DNA of 64,000 nucleotides from Erwinia rhapontici (GTDB lineage: Bacteria > Pseudomonadota > Gammaproteobacteria > Enterobacterales > Enterobacteriaceae), in contig NZ_VRKO01000018.1 in NCBI RefSeq assembly GCF_012271765.1, forward strand, positions 62,001 to 126,000. Direction: 5' to 3'. Shown piece after piece: positions 1 to 10,192 of this stretch. The notes below the pieces were generated by a model. That model was not told the DNA's origin and ran no database searches. It was given only the letters and a program-made list of their open reading frames with translations. Every line of letters begins with the position of its first letter. Position 1 is the first letter of the stretch. The position numbers were made by a program, and so were the translations under genes.

Positions 1-319
1 GCAGTCGGACCCCAACAAGCACGCGCTGATGCAGCGAGTTCACCACATCGAGCACAGCGTAACAAACGCCTGGGCGCAGTTTGCCGTGCAGGCCTTTATC
101 ACGGGAACCTGAGGTTGCCCCGGCTTCAGTAGTGTTACGGAAATGCAGCAGTGTCAGGTCGGGGATGAGCGCAGTAACAAATGCCGCCATCGTGGTCGAC
201 TTACCTGCACCGTTCCCACCTGACAGCGTTGTCACCAATTCGTCGAGGTCAAAAGTACGGGCAAAAAAACCGTTCCAGTTAATCAGCGTCAGCGAGCGAA
301 ACTTTCCACGTTCAATCAT
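1..319 (-). CDS. mukB: MukB condensin ATPase, N-terminal part (cut by window edge)
   Basis: MukB is the SMC-like ATPase of the MukBEF condensin, which organises and helps segregate the chromosome. Only the first 106 codons are inside the window; the gene continues past base 1. The translation starts [20 protein letters not shown] and has a Walker A loop (GGNGAGKS, residues 34-41) where SMC-type ATP-binding heads carry it. The ATG at 319 directly abuts the mukE stop codon (322-320) with no gap, so translational coupling is likely. Last gene of the cmoM-mukF-mukE-mukB operon. Confidence 0.95.
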   Translation of the reverse strand, partial: MIERGKFRSLTLINWNGFFARTFDLDELVTTLSGGNGAGKSTTMAAFVTALIPDLTLLHFRNTTEAGATSGSRDKGLHGKLRPGVCYAVLDVVNSLHQRVLVGVRL

Positions 320-1045
320 TTATTCTTCCTCCGCGCTGTCCGGCACACTGTTTTCAGTGTCACTTTCACCGTCTTCGCTTTCATCATTCAGCGCCAGGCC
401 ACCGTCAAGCTGCATCGCCTCACCGTCGCGGATCATCCGCAGCTGCGCTTCACGCGCATCGTCACCGCTGCGCACATCGGCGCCAAAGCGGAAGACGGAT
501 TCGGTGATACGGAATTTACTGCTGTCATTACCCATAAACCACACCATTCCCAGGCGACGCAGGCGATTAAGCGACGCGCGCATTTTCTCCTGAAGTTTCT
601 GGCGGTCAAGGTCTGAGCCGGTAGAACGCTGGTTAACCAGCTTCAGCAATTTGCTTTCATCGGCCAGCGACATCAACTCGTCGTGCAGTTCTTGCTGGGT
701 AAAGATCCCTTCATTGGCCAGACGTTCCGGGCTGAGGTAGAGATAACATAAGATTTTACCCACCATCATATCCAGCTCGGACAACACTGAACGCGGGATC
801 AGCGTGGTGGAACGTGGCCGCAGGTAGAAAAAACCTTCCGGCGCACGGATCAGCTCAACGTTGTAACGGGCATAGAACTCTTCCAGAAATTCCTGGTAGT
901 CCATCAGAAAGGCGTGTTGATCTAACTCTTCAATACCAATATGGCGCCCTGCGCGTAACTGGCTGTCCAGTGCCGGGAAAATCGGGTTGGCCAGTGCCTG
1001 CGCCAGTTTAACTGGCATCACTTGTTCAATATTTGTCGATGACAT
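320..1045 (-). CDS. mukE: MukE, condensin subunit (kite protein)
   Basis: MukE is the winged-helix accessory subunit that binds MukF and, through it, the MukB heads. The start is taken at ATG 1045, giving [20 protein letters not shown], which matches the family start. The frame stays open upstream to 1072, but that adds nine residues with no family counterpart. The 241-residue product ends in an acidic tail (DESEDGESD...). The start lies inside the end of mukF (20-base overlap) and the stop abuts mukB, so the three subunits are tightly coupled. Confidence 0.95.
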   Translation of the reverse strand: MSSTNIEQVMPVKLAQALANPIFPALDSQLRAGRHIGIEELDQHAFLMDYQEFLEEFYARYNVELIRAPEGFFYLRPRSTTLIPRSVLSELDMMVGKILCYLYLSPERLANEGIFTQQELHDELMSLADESKLLKLVNQRSTGSDLDRQKLQEKMRASLNRLRRLGMVWFMGNDSSKFRITESVFRFGADVRSGDDAREAQLRMIRDGEAMQLDGGLALNDESEDGESDTENSVPDSAEEE

Positions 1046-2348
1046 GTGCCTGCACCTTGGCTCCGTAATCATTAATCGCCTGCCATTTTGCAGCCAGGCC
1101 AGAGAAATCTGCTTCGGCCACGCCTAAGCGTACAGCCTGATCGACGACAATACGCGCCACGTCAAAGTGACGTACACGCGGGTATTGTGTCAGGTAATCA
1201 CGAATCACCGCCCCAAGATCCAGCGGCTTTTGCTGTGTCCTGTAGATGGCCAGTGCTTCTTCAATCATCGCCGCCAGCTGTTCACGGATAGCATTGAACT
1301 CTTCGTATTCCAGTTCAGAAGGCAGTTCGCCCGTCACTTCCTCACTGCGCAGCGTCAGTTCTTCATCACGCATATCGTACAGGCGGTCAGCATTGGCATA
1401 GGTCAGCGCCCAGGGCTGATCGAAGTAATTCTGTACCGACTGACGTAAACGCTGGGCAAAGACGCGGTTCTTATCCATATCAATCGCGGTACGGATAAAT
1501 TTATGCACGTGGCGGTCATAGCCGATCCACAGGTCAATCGCCTGCTGGCCCCAGCTGATAATGCGGTCGAGCTTGTTTTGCAGGTCATACACCAGCTTGT
1601 CGACGAAGCCGAGATCGGGGCTATTCATCGTGGCATCCTGGATGCGCAACAGATTGGCCTGTAGCTTATCGCCCGCAGCCTCCAGGGTATCCTGAAGTTC
1701 ACGCAGCGTACCGGACGTTTCGTTCAGCAACAGTTCACAGCTGGATATCGCCGCACGCCAGTCTTTGTTGAGTAACTGAGCAATATCATCTTTAACGCCC
1801 TGTTGTTGTTCATCCATGATGCGCTGGGTGATATCAATGCTGTCGAAGATCTCTGCCACCGAATATTTCAACGGAGCGAACACGTTGCGGTGCCAGTGAA
1901 ACTCGTCGCCATCTTCATCAGCAGCATCGGCGGCACGTTTTAGCTCACCCGCTACGATCGACAACTGCAAAGAGAGACGCAGGGTGGAGAATTCACGCTG
2001 GCGAATATAATAGTCGGTAATGCCGATGCCCAACGGCGTCAGACGATAGATCGCATTACCTTCTGCATGTTCGCTGGTAAAACGATTGAGCAAGCGCTGG
2101 CGCACCATATCGTTAATGGCATTGTTGGCACGTACCACGACAGTTTCGCTGGTCTGTTCGAAGCCTTCACTGACATGGCGGAAGGCATCAATCAGTTCGC
2201 CTTCACTCATTTCGCCATCCATGCGCTCCCCATTAAGGGTGGCAATCGCCAGCAAAAAAGCCAGACGTTCGGTTGGCAATGAGACGGAAAAATCATTTTT
2301 TCGCGCCCAGGCTACCAGCTCCGGTACAGTCTGGGAAAATTCACTCAT
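1026..2348 (-). CDS. mukF: MukF, condensin kleisin subunit
   Basis: MukF is the kleisin that bridges the MukB heads and dimerises through its N-terminal winged-helix region. At 440 residues it equals the E. coli protein, and it is recognisable throughout ([20 protein letters not shown] at the start, [15 protein letters not shown] at the end). The start overlaps the end of cmoM by 8 bases and its own end overlaps mukE, as in the usual enterobacterial operon. Confidence 0.97.
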   Translation of the reverse strand: MSEFSQTVPELVAWARKNDFSVSLPTERLAFLLAIATLNGERMDGEMSEGELIDAFRHVSEGFEQTSETVVVRANNAINDMVRQRLLNRFTSEHAEGNAIYRLTPLGIGITDYYIRQREFSTLRLSLQLSIVAGELKRAADAADEDGDEFHWHRNVFAPLKYSVAEIFDSIDITQRIMDEQQQGVKDDIAQLLNKDWRAAISSCELLLNETSGTLRELQDTLEAAGDKLQANLLRIQDATMNSPDLGFVDKLVYDLQNKLDRIISWGQQAIDLWIGYDRHVHKFIRTAIDMDKNRVFAQRLRQSVQNYFDQPWALTYANADRLYDMRDEELTLRSEEVTGELPSELEYEEFNAIREQLAAMIEEALAIYRTQQKPLDLGAVIRDYLTQYPRVRHFDVARIVVDQAVRLGVAEADFSGLAAKWQAINDYGAKVQAHVIDKY

Positions 2349-3129
2349 AGTTCGTCTGCCTTATGGGTTTCCGCGCTGTAACGTGGATATAACGCCCTAA
2401 ACTTAAAAACGGCTCCTGGCGGCAGTATTGCTTTTCCAGGGCCAGAACCTCATCAAAACGATCGATCTGTTTGGTTTTATCACGCATGTAGTCGTGAAAA
2501 ACGCGGATGCCGGTTTTGTGCTCAATCGTAAAGCCACACTCTTGTAGCCAGCCATACACCTGTTCAGGATCCCTTGGGTAGTCCGGAGACAAGGTTTTCT
2601 TTTTACGTTTGGCCAACCCCGTTTGTAAATAGCCGAAGTTGCCGAGCACCATCGTCTGCATCAGCAAACCATTGAGGTTATAGAACATGAGCGACAGGAC
2701 ACCACCAGGCTTCAGTGCATCATACAACGCCGCCAGCACCTGCTGAGGTTCCGCCACCCATTCCAGCACCGCGTGAAACAATACCAGATCAACCGGTTTA
2801 TCCAAATGTTGACCGACCTGCTGAGCGCTAATTTGTTCGAATTGCATGTTACCGCTCACACCTTTTTCATCGGCGAGGCGGCGGGCACGGGACAACATCT
2901 CTTCGGAGACATCACAAAGCAGCACCTGATGACCCCGGGCTGCAATGCCACAGCCGGTTTGCCCTTCTCCGCCCCCTGCATCCAGCACAGATAAAGGACC
3001 GTCAGGGAACGATGTTAACAACGCATCAAGATCCTCCCAGAGAATGGCCTGGCGAATACGGCCTTTGGTGGTACCGTAAATATTCTGAGAAAATTTTTCT
3101 GCGATATCATCAAAGTTGCGATCCTGCAT
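2341..3129 (-). CDS. cmoM: tRNA 5-carboxymethoxyuridine methyltransferase CmoM (formerly SmtA)
   Basis: This is a SAM-dependent methyltransferase that methylates the cmo5U wobble nucleoside (U34) of certain tRNAs. The 262-residue protein has the class I SAM-binding loop near residue 50 ([12 protein letters not shown]), an acidic strand-2 residue and the [12 protein letters not shown] segment near residue 110. It is the first gene of the operon with mukFEB and overlaps mukF by 8 bases. It is divergent from elyC across a 234-base intergenic region that should hold both promoters. Confidence 0.93.
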   Translation of the reverse strand: MQDRNFDDIAEKFSQNIYGTTKGRIRQAILWEDLDALLTSFPDGPLSVLDAGGGEGQTGCGIAARGHQVLLCDVSEEMLSRARRLADEKGVSGNMQFEQISAQQVGQHLDKPVDLVLFHAVLEWVAEPQQVLAALYDALKPGGVLSLMFYNLNGLLMQTMVLGNFGYLQTGLAKRKKKTLSPDYPRDPEQVYGWLQECGFTIEHKTGIRVFHDYMRDKTKQIDRFDEVLALEKQYCRQEPFLSLGRYIHVTARKPIRQTNYE

Positions 3130-3363
3130 ACAACGACTCCGGCATTCAGGGCTTTATTCTACGGGGTTACCCGGCTATTTCGAGCGGCGTTCAGACGTTA
3201 CACTGTGCTCATTCACGTCATTCAGCGAAGTGAAGGGAATGCGTCAGCGCGTCTGTAGCTTGAAAGATGCGGGGTATTTTGGCATACACTGGCAAATAAT
3301 GAACCTTTCAGTCATCGCTTCGTGATTGTGTGATGTTTTTTCGGACAAAAGGAACCCTTTTTG

Positions 3364-4152
3364 ATGTTTTTTGCACTGAAAAAAATTGTTGGCGGCCTGC
3401 TGCTTCCACTGCCAATGCTGCTGCTGGTGATGGCACTAGGGATTATCTTACTCTGGTTCAGCCGCTGGCAGAAAAGCGGCAAAACACTCATCTCCGTTGC
3501 CTGGGCTATTCTGTTGCTGATCAGCCTGCAACCTGTTGCTGACAGACTGCTGGCCCCCATCGAGAATAACTATCCCACCTGGCACAATCAGCACCCGGTG
3601 GAATATGTTGTGGTTCTCGGCGGTGGCTACACATGGAATCCGCAATGGGCACCCAGCTCAAATATGCTCAACAATAGCTTGCCACGCCTCACAGAGGGCA
3701 TTCGTATTTTACAGGCGAACCCAGGGGCAAAACTGATTGTGACCGGCGGACATGCGCAGGGCAACCCGATGAGTTCAGCAGCAGTGGCCTCACTCGTGGC
3801 ACAATCACTGGGCGTACCGCAAAGTGCGATTATTACGCTGGATAAACCCAGTGACACTGAGCAGGAAGCCCTGGAAGTTTCCCATATTGTCGGGCAGCGA
3901 CCATTTGCGCTGGTGACCTCCGCTAACCATCTGCCGCGGGCCATGATCTTCTTCCAGCGTCAGGGCCTGGCCCCCTGGCCTGCGCCTGCAAACCAGTTGG
4001 CAGTCACATCACCACTGAACTTCTGGGAGCGGGTTTTACCTTCATCATTCTGGCTGGGCCACAGCGAGCGCGCGATCTACGAAAGCCTGGGGCGTTTGTG
4101 GCAATGGCTGAAACCCGCCGCCAAACCGTCAGTCGAGCCAGGGAAGGAGTGA
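3364..4152 (+). CDS. elyC: ElyC (YcbC), envelope biogenesis factor, DUF218 family
   Basis: An inner-membrane protein linked in E. coli to peptidoglycan assembly and the lipid carrier pool at low temperature. The ATG at 3364 is preferred to the TTG one codon earlier. Residues 1-60 form two hydrophobic helices (LLLPLPMLLLVMALGIILLW, then a second segment). The DUF218 domain follows from about residue 80 (YVVVLGGGYTWNPQ, NSLPRLTEGI, TSANHLPRAM). Length (262) is normal. The 3-prime end overlaps the 3-prime end of convergent ycbJ by 24 bases. Confidence 0.93.
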   Translation: MFFALKKIVGGLLLPLPMLLLVMALGIILLWFSRWQKSGKTLISVAWAILLLISLQPVADRLLAPIENNYPTWHNQHPVEYVVVLGGGYTWNPQWAPSSNMLNNSLPRLTEGIRILQANPGAKLIVTGGHAQGNPMSSAAVASLVAQSLGVPQSAIITLDKPSDTEQEALEVSHIVGQRPFALVTSANHLPRAMIFFQRQGLAPWPAPANQLAVTSPLNFWERVLPSSFWLGHSERAIYESLGRLWQWLKPAAKPSVEPGKE

Positions 4153-5022
4153 CTGGCTGGCTGCCGTAAAACGCGCACGGTCAAACTGCGCGGTGTGAAT
4201 GAGCCGCGCAGTTTCCTCCCAAAGACTATAGAACCAACGGCGTGCAACAAACCCTTCCGCTACGGGGGCTCGCCGCAAGTATTCACTGACGATGCCGTCG
4301 CCTGCGCCGGATGCGCATAGCGGGAACAGTTCGAATTCTCGTGGTGCCCAAAGTATCGTACCGGGATTGATCATCGCCAGTAACTGATCCCCCCAGGCCT
4401 CTTTCATTATGCTGCTGAGCACCAGGTTGCCGTGGACCAGAACACAGGGATCGTCAAAATCTTTAAACAGTGCGTGCAGACTCTGACGGCTGCGATAAAG
4501 CACACGTCGGTCATCCATACTCAGCAATGCCGGTCGCAGGTAGTTGAGCGTCGCCCACAACACCTCCACTCGCTGCGCATACCAGGCGGGCCATCGGTTC
4601 TGCTGGGTGCTATCTACCGTTCCCACCAGCCCATGACTGTCGATACGATGCCAGCCGAGCATCCCTTCAACAATCTGTTCCTGCAGCTGCTGCCAGCGCT
4701 CGGGCGTACGCGTGGGCGCCTCAACGGAAACGCCACCAATACGCTCTATCAGTAAGACTTCATGCAGGGGCGGCTGCTGGCTGATCACCAAACCATATAC
4801 GGCAGGCACACGCACCTTCCCTTCACGCATCAGCATTGAGAGCTTATGCGCTTCCTGGGCTGCAATGCCCTTCATATTGAAGTATTTCGCCACTAACGGC
4901 AGTGAATGACCACTGTCATCGTAAAGAGTATAAAGACTGGCGTAAGGCTGCTGGCTGATACACTCCACCCGGCTGACGGGTTCGCCCAGTACCAGTGCCA
5001 GTTCAGATCGCAGTTGTTCCAT
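4129..5022 (-). CDS. ycbJ: YcbJ, aminoglycoside-phosphotransferase-fold protein, probable pseudokinase
   Basis: Same length (297) as E. coli YcbJ, with matching landmarks (SVEAPTRTPERW, LLAMINPGTILWAPREFELF, SLLPWLD). The fold family is choline kinase/aminoglycoside phosphotransferase. The usual catalytic HGD motif reads HGN here (residues 197-199), and the metal-binding DFG/D motif is replaced by INPG (218-221), so normal phosphotransfer is doubtful. K46 in VAKYF could be the nucleotide-contact lysine. Function is unknown. It is convergent with elyC and downstream of kdsB on the same strand. Confidence 0.9.
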   Translation of the reverse strand: MEQLRSELALVLGEPVSRVECISQQPYASLYTLYDDSGHSLPLVAKYFNMKGIAAQEAHKLSMLMREGKVRVPAVYGLVISQQPPLHEVLLIERIGGVSVEAPTRTPERWQQLQEQIVEGMLGWHRIDSHGLVGTVDSTQQNRWPAWYAQRVEVLWATLNYLRPALLSMDDRRVLYRSRQSLHALFKDFDDPCVLVHGNLVLSSIMKEAWGDQLLAMINPGTILWAPREFELFPLCASGAGDGIVSEYLRRAPVAEGFVARRWFYSLWEETARLIHTAQFDRARFTAASQSLLPWLD

Positions 5023-5110
5023 CTGCCCTCCTTATCAGGCAAGAGGTCTTATGATGGTGCGAATGGATGAGATTTGCTCCGAACTGGATCAAATTCGTCG
5101 TATAAAGTGC

Positions 5111-5130
5111 GGGGCCAGCACTGTGGCCCC
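5111..5130 (-). terminator. Candidate terminator after kdsB
   Basis: GGGGCCA and TGGCCCC pair perfectly over a 6-base loop just past the kdsB stop. On the minus strand it is followed by GCACTTTAT, only a weak U-tract. It may end the ycaR-kdsB transcript or leak into ycbJ. Confidence 0.35.
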
Positions 5131-5139
5131 GACGCGGAT

Positions 5140-5886
5140 TTACTGCATGGCTGCGCGAACGCGTAGCAAATCCTCTGGCGTATCAACACCCACGCTGGGA
5201 ATGGCTTTTGCCACATCAACATGGATTTTTTCGCCGTACCAAAGCACTCGCAACTGCTCCAGCAGCTCGATCTGCTCCAGCGGACTGGCTTCCCATCGGA
5301 CATAACGGCGGATAAATCCGGCACGATAACCGTAGATACCAATATGGCGCAGGAAGTGGTCACCGATAGTGTCATGGGAAGCCGCAAAGCGCTCACGATC
5401 CCACGGGATAGTGGCTCGTGAGAAGTACAGCGCATAACCGTTGGCATCACGTACCACCTTCACCGCATTCGGGTTAAAGGCTTCTTCCGCTGATTCAATC
5501 GGCACCGCCAGCGTTGCCATACCCGCAGTGCTGCTGGCCAGATTATCCGCCACCTGGCGAATAATAACCGGTGGGATCATGGGCTCATCACCCTGAACAT
5601 TAACAATCACCGTGTCATCCGGGAACTGGTAGTGATCAATTACTTCGGCAAGGCGTTCAGTGCCGGACTGATGGTCAGGACGGGTCATACAGACTTCACC
5701 ACCCGCAGCTTCAACCGCGCGTGCCACATCCTGATTATCCGTGGCTACAATTACCCGTTCAGCACCGGATTCCAGTGCACGTTCCATCACGTGAACCACC
5801 ATCGGTTTGCCGTGAATATCGACCAGGGGTTTACCCGGCAAACGGGTGGAAGCAAAGCGGGCAGGAATAATGGCAACAAAACTCAT
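5140..5886 (-). CDS. kdsB: 3-deoxy-manno-octulosonate cytidylyltransferase (CMP-KDO synthetase)
   Basis: Activates KDO with CTP to give CMP-KDO for the inner core of lipopolysaccharide; cytoplasmic. The 248-residue product has the nucleotidyltransferase N-terminus [16 protein letters not shown], and the motifs [22 protein letters not shown] and NVQGDEPMI, typical of KdsB. It overlaps the end of ycaR by 4 bases, and lies with lpxK and msbA in an envelope-lipid neighbourhood. Confidence 0.97.
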   Translation of the reverse strand: MSFVAIIPARFASTRLPGKPLVDIHGKPMVVHVMERALESGAERVIVATDNQDVARAVEAAGGEVCMTRPDHQSGTERLAEVIDHYQFPDDTVIVNVQGDEPMIPPVIIRQVADNLASSTAGMATLAVPIESAEEAFNPNAVKVVRDANGYALYFSRATIPWDRERFAASHDTIGDHFLRHIGIYGYRAGFIRRYVRWEASPLEQIELLEQLRVLWYGEKIHVDVAKAIPSVGVDTPEDLLRVRAAMQ

Positions 5887-6065
5887 GGATGGCTCTCTTC
5901 AAGTGTCAATGCGCGTGCTTCAACTTCCAGCAGCACAGGAATACCGTCACGTACCGGATACGCCAGACCATCTGGTTTGCAGATGAGTTCCTGCTGCTCT
6001 TTGTTGTAGTACAACTTGCCATGACAGACCGGACAAGCAACGATTTCGAGTAGACGATGATCCAT
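5883..6065 (-). CDS. ycaR: YcaR, Trm112-like small protein
   Basis: A 60-residue protein of the UPF0434/Trm112 family. The start at 6065 gives [20 protein letters not shown]; an upstream in-frame ATG (6095) would add ten residues absent from the family. A CPVC pair at residues 11-14 plus ELICKPDG suggests a partial zinc-ribbon fold. Its role is not established. It overlaps kdsB by 4 bases and is probably co-transcribed with it. Confidence 0.9.
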   Translation of the reverse strand: MDHRLLEIVACPVCHGKLYYNKEQQELICKPDGLAYPVRDGIPVLLEVEARALTLEESHP

Positions 6066-6160
6066 AAATCCTCCGCGATAAATCCAATTTTGCAATGGGC
6101 TAAGAATACCATAGCTGTACTGGTGCAGTTACCCGCTCACCACGAAAAACATGCCCCGGA

Positions 6161-7369
6161 TTATATTTCCCAGCGAGTTGGCCAGCAGGAACCCATTGCG
6201 TCAGGGAGTTTATTGACCTCGATCATCTCCGCCCCCTGCCAGCGTGCAAATTTCGTCAGAGCACGCTGCACATCATCCACGAACTGCTGGCTGACGCGTG
6301 TGTGCCGCTCCAGCCATAATTGTTTGACCTCCAGCACTTTTGTTTTGCGCTGCATACGGGCATCCAGTCGTGCTTTTAACGCACCTCGATGCAAAACAGG
6401 CAGGACAAAGTATCCATACTGCCGTTTTTCCTCCGGGGTGTAACATTCCAGGCGATAGTCAAAATCAAACAGTTCAAGCGCGCGTTTGCGATCCCACACC
6501 AGTGGGTCAAATGGCGACAGAATAGCAGTATGAGTAGCGGCTTGCGGGTGAGCCAGTTGTGTAAACAGACTGTGATGGACATACATCGTGCCGAGATCTT
6601 CAACCTGTACCTCACGTACTGTTTCCTGCTCCAGCCAGCGATCGATGGCCTGGATAACTGGCGCCCGTTTCAGACGGTAATAATCTGCCAGCCAGGCCAG
6701 ACGAAAGATCCCCAGACTGCACGCACTGTTATCCAGCATACGCTGTACCGCTTCTGCTTCGGTGAGTGCATGCTGTGCATCATCCCAATCTGGCATCATC
6801 CGCTCACGCAGGTCATAAACGCGCTGAAACTGACGACGTTCACTGACCATCAACTCACCGGCGGTGAACAGATTTTCCAGGTGGCGCTTATGAGGTTTCC
6901 ACGCCCACCAACCAGGCTTCTGCCCTGCCGGAGCGGTAAAATCCGCCGAACGAACCGCGCCATTTTCACGGATATGTGCCAGCAAATGGGTGATATCCTG
7001 CTGATGCTCATCCATCCATGTCTGGCTGTACTTCCAGCCTAATGCTGAGGGGTTCAGCATGCGGTGACGCAGCAGAGGGTAATCCTCAATGGGAATAAAG
7101 CAGGCTTCATGCGCCCAATATTCAAACAGGTTTCGCTGTGCCAGCGCCTGCTCAAGCCAGATGTGCGGATACTCGCCGAGACGGCTGAATAGCACAAGGT
7201 AAGGGCTACGCGCCACCACATGGATGGTATCGATTTGCAGCAGTGACATTCGGCGTACCGCCGACAGTAGATCGTCAAACCGGGCTTTATGTGAAGGTGG
7301 CCGCAGCAGGCCCTGAGCCGCCAGCTGAAGCTGGCGCGCCTGAACAAGAGAAAGAGTTACCGCCGTCAT
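6161..7369 (-). CDS. ycaQ: YcaQ/AlkX-type DNA glycosylase (interstrand crosslink repair family)
   Basis: Member of the HTH_42 DNA glycosylase family, which in E. coli unhooks alkylated bases and interstrand crosslinks. At 402 residues it is close to the E. coli protein (410). Family landmarks are present: LLQIDTIHVVARSPYLVLFSRLG near residue 40, containing the Q-x-D catalytic motif of the AlkX branch, EYWAHEACFIP, WWAWKPHKRHLENLF and LSPFDPLVWDRKRA. It is transcribed alone, separated from lpxK by 62 bases and from ycaR by 95. Confidence 0.92.
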   Translation of the reverse strand: MTAVTLSLVQARQLQLAAQGLLRPPSHKARFDDLLSAVRRMSLLQIDTIHVVARSPYLVLFSRLGEYPHIWLEQALAQRNLFEYWAHEACFIPIEDYPLLRHRMLNPSALGWKYSQTWMDEHQQDITHLLAHIRENGAVRSADFTAPAGQKPGWWAWKPHKRHLENLFTAGELMVSERRQFQRVYDLRERMMPDWDDAQHALTEAEAVQRMLDNSACSLGIFRLAWLADYYRLKRAPVIQAIDRWLEQETVREVQVEDLGTMYVHHSLFTQLAHPQAATHTAILSPFDPLVWDRKRALELFDFDYRLECYTPEEKRQYGYFVLPVLHRGALKARLDARMQRKTKVLEVKQLWLERHTRVSQQFVDDVQRALTKFARWQGAEMIEVNKLPDAMGSCWPTRWEI

Positions 7370-7431
7370 GATGCCATCCGTAAAGTTCAGATGGCTTTAG
7401 TGTAGCGCGATGTGGAGAGTTGTGGACTGAA

Positions 7432-8412
7432 TTAACGTGGAATTAATGCACTGATTTTGTTCAGCAATACGATGGTCTGCTCATCGGGAAGCATGGCATC
7501 AACCGGTAAATACCACCAGCTGTCAGTGGCAAAAGCGCGCGCTTTGACCGCATCTTTCTCTGTCATCAACAGTGTCTGTCCTTCCGTTATCAGGGCATTC
7601 AGAGTAGCGGCAGTGTAATTCTGATGGTCAGCGAAAGAGACCTCTTTTTGGATCACAACCCCCTGCTGACGCAGCGTGTTGTAAAAACGTGGCGGATGGC
7701 CAATACCGGCCATTGCCACCACATTTTGCAGTTGTGCGGCCGGACGATGTTCCCCTGAACGCAGGTTTACCGCCTGGCCCGGCACCAGTTGCATCGACAG
7801 TTCACCCGGCTGTGCATGGCCACCGTTGGCGATGACGGCAGTCACACTTTTCAGGCGAGAAGCGCGTTCCCGCATGGGACCTGCGGGCAACCACCAGCCA
7901 TTACCAAAGCGACGTTCACCATCAACGACGACGATTTCAACATCACGCGCCAGAGCATAGTGCTGTAATCCATCATCAGTGATAATGACATCCACCCCGC
8001 CACCGCTCACCAACGCCTCTACGGCCTGACGGCGCTGGGGTGCGACCGCGACCGCCGCACCGGTACGCTGATAGATCAGAACCGGTTCATCACCGGCTTC
8101 ACGGGTAGTCGTCTCTTCGCCCAGCACCAGCGGATAGCTTTCTGCTTTACCACCATAACCACGAGACACCACCCCAACGCGAAAACCCCGCTGTTGCAGT
8201 GCCTGTACCAGCCAGATGACCACTGGCGTTTTACCATTCCCGCCGGCAGTAAGATTACCGACGATTACCACCGGAACGGGTGCACGCCACACTTTACGCC
8301 AGCCCCAGTAATAGCTAAGACGGAGCACATTACTGATCAGCCCGTATAACAGGCTGAAAGGCAACAACAACAGATAAAGCGCAGAGCGGCCGCTCCAGAT
8401 GCGTTCAATCAT
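7432..8412 (-). CDS. lpxK: Tetraacyldisaccharide 4'-kinase LpxK
   Basis: Phosphorylates the 4' position of the lipid A disaccharide precursor at the inner membrane. The 326-residue protein has a hydrophobic N-terminal segment ([20 protein letters not shown]) and the LpxK P-loop [12 protein letters not shown] near residue 52. [20 protein letters not shown] and [13 protein letters not shown] are further family motifs. Its start overlaps the msbA stop by 4 bases, the classic msbA-lpxK pair that couples lipid A synthesis to its export. Confidence 0.97.
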   Translation of the reverse strand: MIERIWSGRSALYLLLLPFSLLYGLISNVLRLSYYWGWRKVWRAPVPVVIVGNLTAGGNGKTPVVIWLVQALQQRGFRVGVVSRGYGGKAESYPLVLGEETTTREAGDEPVLIYQRTGAAVAVAPQRRQAVEALVSGGGVDVIITDDGLQHYALARDVEIVVVDGERRFGNGWWLPAGPMRERASRLKSVTAVIANGGHAQPGELSMQLVPGQAVNLRSGEHRPAAQLQNVVAMAGIGHPPRFYNTLRQQGVVIQKEVSFADHQNYTAATLNALITEGQTLLMTEKDAVKARAFATDSWWYLPVDAMLPDEQTIVLLNKISALIPR

Positions 8413-10157
8413 TGGCCAAATTGCATCTTATGCAGCTGCGCGTAAACACCACGTTCTGCCAGCAACATCTCGTGACTGCCACGCTCAACGATTTGACCAT
8501 CTTCAACCACTACAATCTCATCCGCTTTTTCAATCGTGGAAAGACGGTGGGCAATCACCAGCGAAGTCCGGTTCTTTTGCAGTTCGTCCAGGGCTGACTG
8601 AATAGCACGCTCAGATTCGGTATCCAGAGCCGAGGTGGCTTCATCCAGGATCAGAATCGGGCTGTCACGCAGCAGGGCACGGGCAATGGCAATACGCTGG
8701 CGCTGCCCCCCTGAGAGCAATACACCATTCTCACCAATCATCGTATCCAGGCCATTCTCCATCTTGCCGATAAAGTCCATGGCATGGGCCATCGTTGCCG
8801 CTTTCTCAATATCTTCGCGGCTGTACTGTTCCTCGCGCGCATAGGCAATATTATTGGCAATGGTGTCATTGAACAAATGCACATTTTGCGATACCAGCGC
8901 CACCTGATTACGCAGTGAGGCAAGGGTATATTCACGCAGGTCATGTCCATCCATCAGGACGGCCCCCTGCTGCACATCATAGAAACGGGTCAGCAGGCTC
9001 GCCAGCGTTGATTTACCTGAACCCGAGCGCCCGACCAGAGCCACCGTCTTACCCTCAGGGATCGTCAGATTGATATTTCGCAGGGCAGGCACTTCGCGAC
9101 CAGGATAGGTAAATGTTACCTCACGGAACTCAATGTCGCCCTTTGCCCGCTCAACTATGCGCTTACCGGTATCCACTTCCTGTTCGCTATCGAGAATGGA
9201 GAACAACGTCTGACAGGCAGCCATACCGCGCTGGAACTGAGCATTGACGTTAGTCAGTGATTTCAGCGGACGCATCAGGGCAATCATTGACGAGAACACC
9301 ACGGTGATCGTACCCGCCGTCAGGGTCTCCATCACACTCGGGAAGCTCGCGGCATACAGCACAAAGGCCAGTGCCAGCGAGGCGATCATCTGAATAATCG
9401 GGTCTGAAATAGAGGATGCTGAAACCAGTTTCATCCCCTGCTGACGCATGCGATTACTCACACGGTTAAAGCGCTCGCTTTCGATCTCCTGACCACCAAA
9501 GATCAGTACTTCTTTATGCCCTTTCAACATCTGTTCAGCGCTGGTCGTCACCTGGCCCATGGTGTTTTGCATATTTTTACTGATATTGCGGAAACGCTTT
9601 GAGACCGTACGAATAGCAAATGAAACGATCGGCGCCAGAACGATCAGGATCAGCGACAGCTGCCAGCTGTAGTAAAACATCAAGATAAACAGGCCGATAA
9701 TCGAAGCACCCTCACGCACCACAGTCACCAGGGCACCGGAAGAGGATGAGGCAACCTGTTCAGAATCATAGGTGATGCGCGATAGCAGCGTACCGGTAGA
9801 CTGCTGGTCGAAAAAGGCGACCGGCATGCCCATCATATGGCTGAACAGGCGGCGGCGCATGCCCATGACCACATTGCCAGACACCCAGGAAATACAGTAA
9901 CTGGAAACGTAGCTGGTAACGCCGCGAACGAGCATCAGACCCATTACGACAAGCGGCATCCATAGCAGTACGGCGTTGTTCGCTTTACCAAAACCATCAT
10001 CGAGTAAAGGCTTCAGCAGTGACAGCATGAGTGTATCGCCAGCCGCATTAAGAATCAGTGCGACTGCAGCCACAATCAATCCCGCCTTATATGGCACAAT
10101 CATTGGCCAGAGTCGACGGAAGGTCTGCCAGGTGGAGAGATCTTTATCCAGATGCAT
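8409..10157 (-). CDS. msbA: Lipid A/phospholipid ABC flippase MsbA
   Basis: Inner-membrane half-transporter that flips core-lipid A to the periplasmic leaflet and works as a homodimer. The 582 residues equal the E. coli length. There are six predicted membrane helices in the first ~320 residues, then the ATPase with Walker [10 protein letters not shown], signature [15 protein letters not shown], Walker [13 protein letters not shown] and H-loop IAHRLST. It lies 35 bases downstream of ycaI and overlaps lpxK by 4 bases. Confidence 0.98.
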   Translation of the reverse strand: MHLDKDLSTWQTFRRLWPMIVPYKAGLIVAAVALILNAAGDTLMLSLLKPLLDDGFGKANNAVLLWMPLVVMGLMLVRGVTSYVSSYCISWVSGNVVMGMRRRLFSHMMGMPVAFFDQQSTGTLLSRITYDSEQVASSSSGALVTVVREGASIIGLFILMFYYSWQLSLILIVLAPIVSFAIRTVSKRFRNISKNMQNTMGQVTTSAEQMLKGHKEVLIFGGQEIESERFNRVSNRMRQQGMKLVSASSISDPIIQMIASLALAFVLYAASFPSVMETLTAGTITVVFSSMIALMRPLKSLTNVNAQFQRGMAACQTLFSILDSEQEVDTGKRIVERAKGDIEFREVTFTYPGREVPALRNINLTIPEGKTVALVGRSGSGKSTLASLLTRFYDVQQGAVLMDGHDLREYTLASLRNQVALVSQNVHLFNDTIANNIAYAREEQYSREDIEKAATMAHAMDFIGKMENGLDTMIGENGVLLSGGQRQRIAIARALLRDSPILILDEATSALDTESERAIQSALDELQKNRTSLVIAHRLSTIEKADEIVVVEDGQIVERGSHEMLLAERGVYAQLHKMQFGQ

Positions 10158-10192
10158 TATTTAACCAGCTTTGAATGAAATAGCCGCTCATT

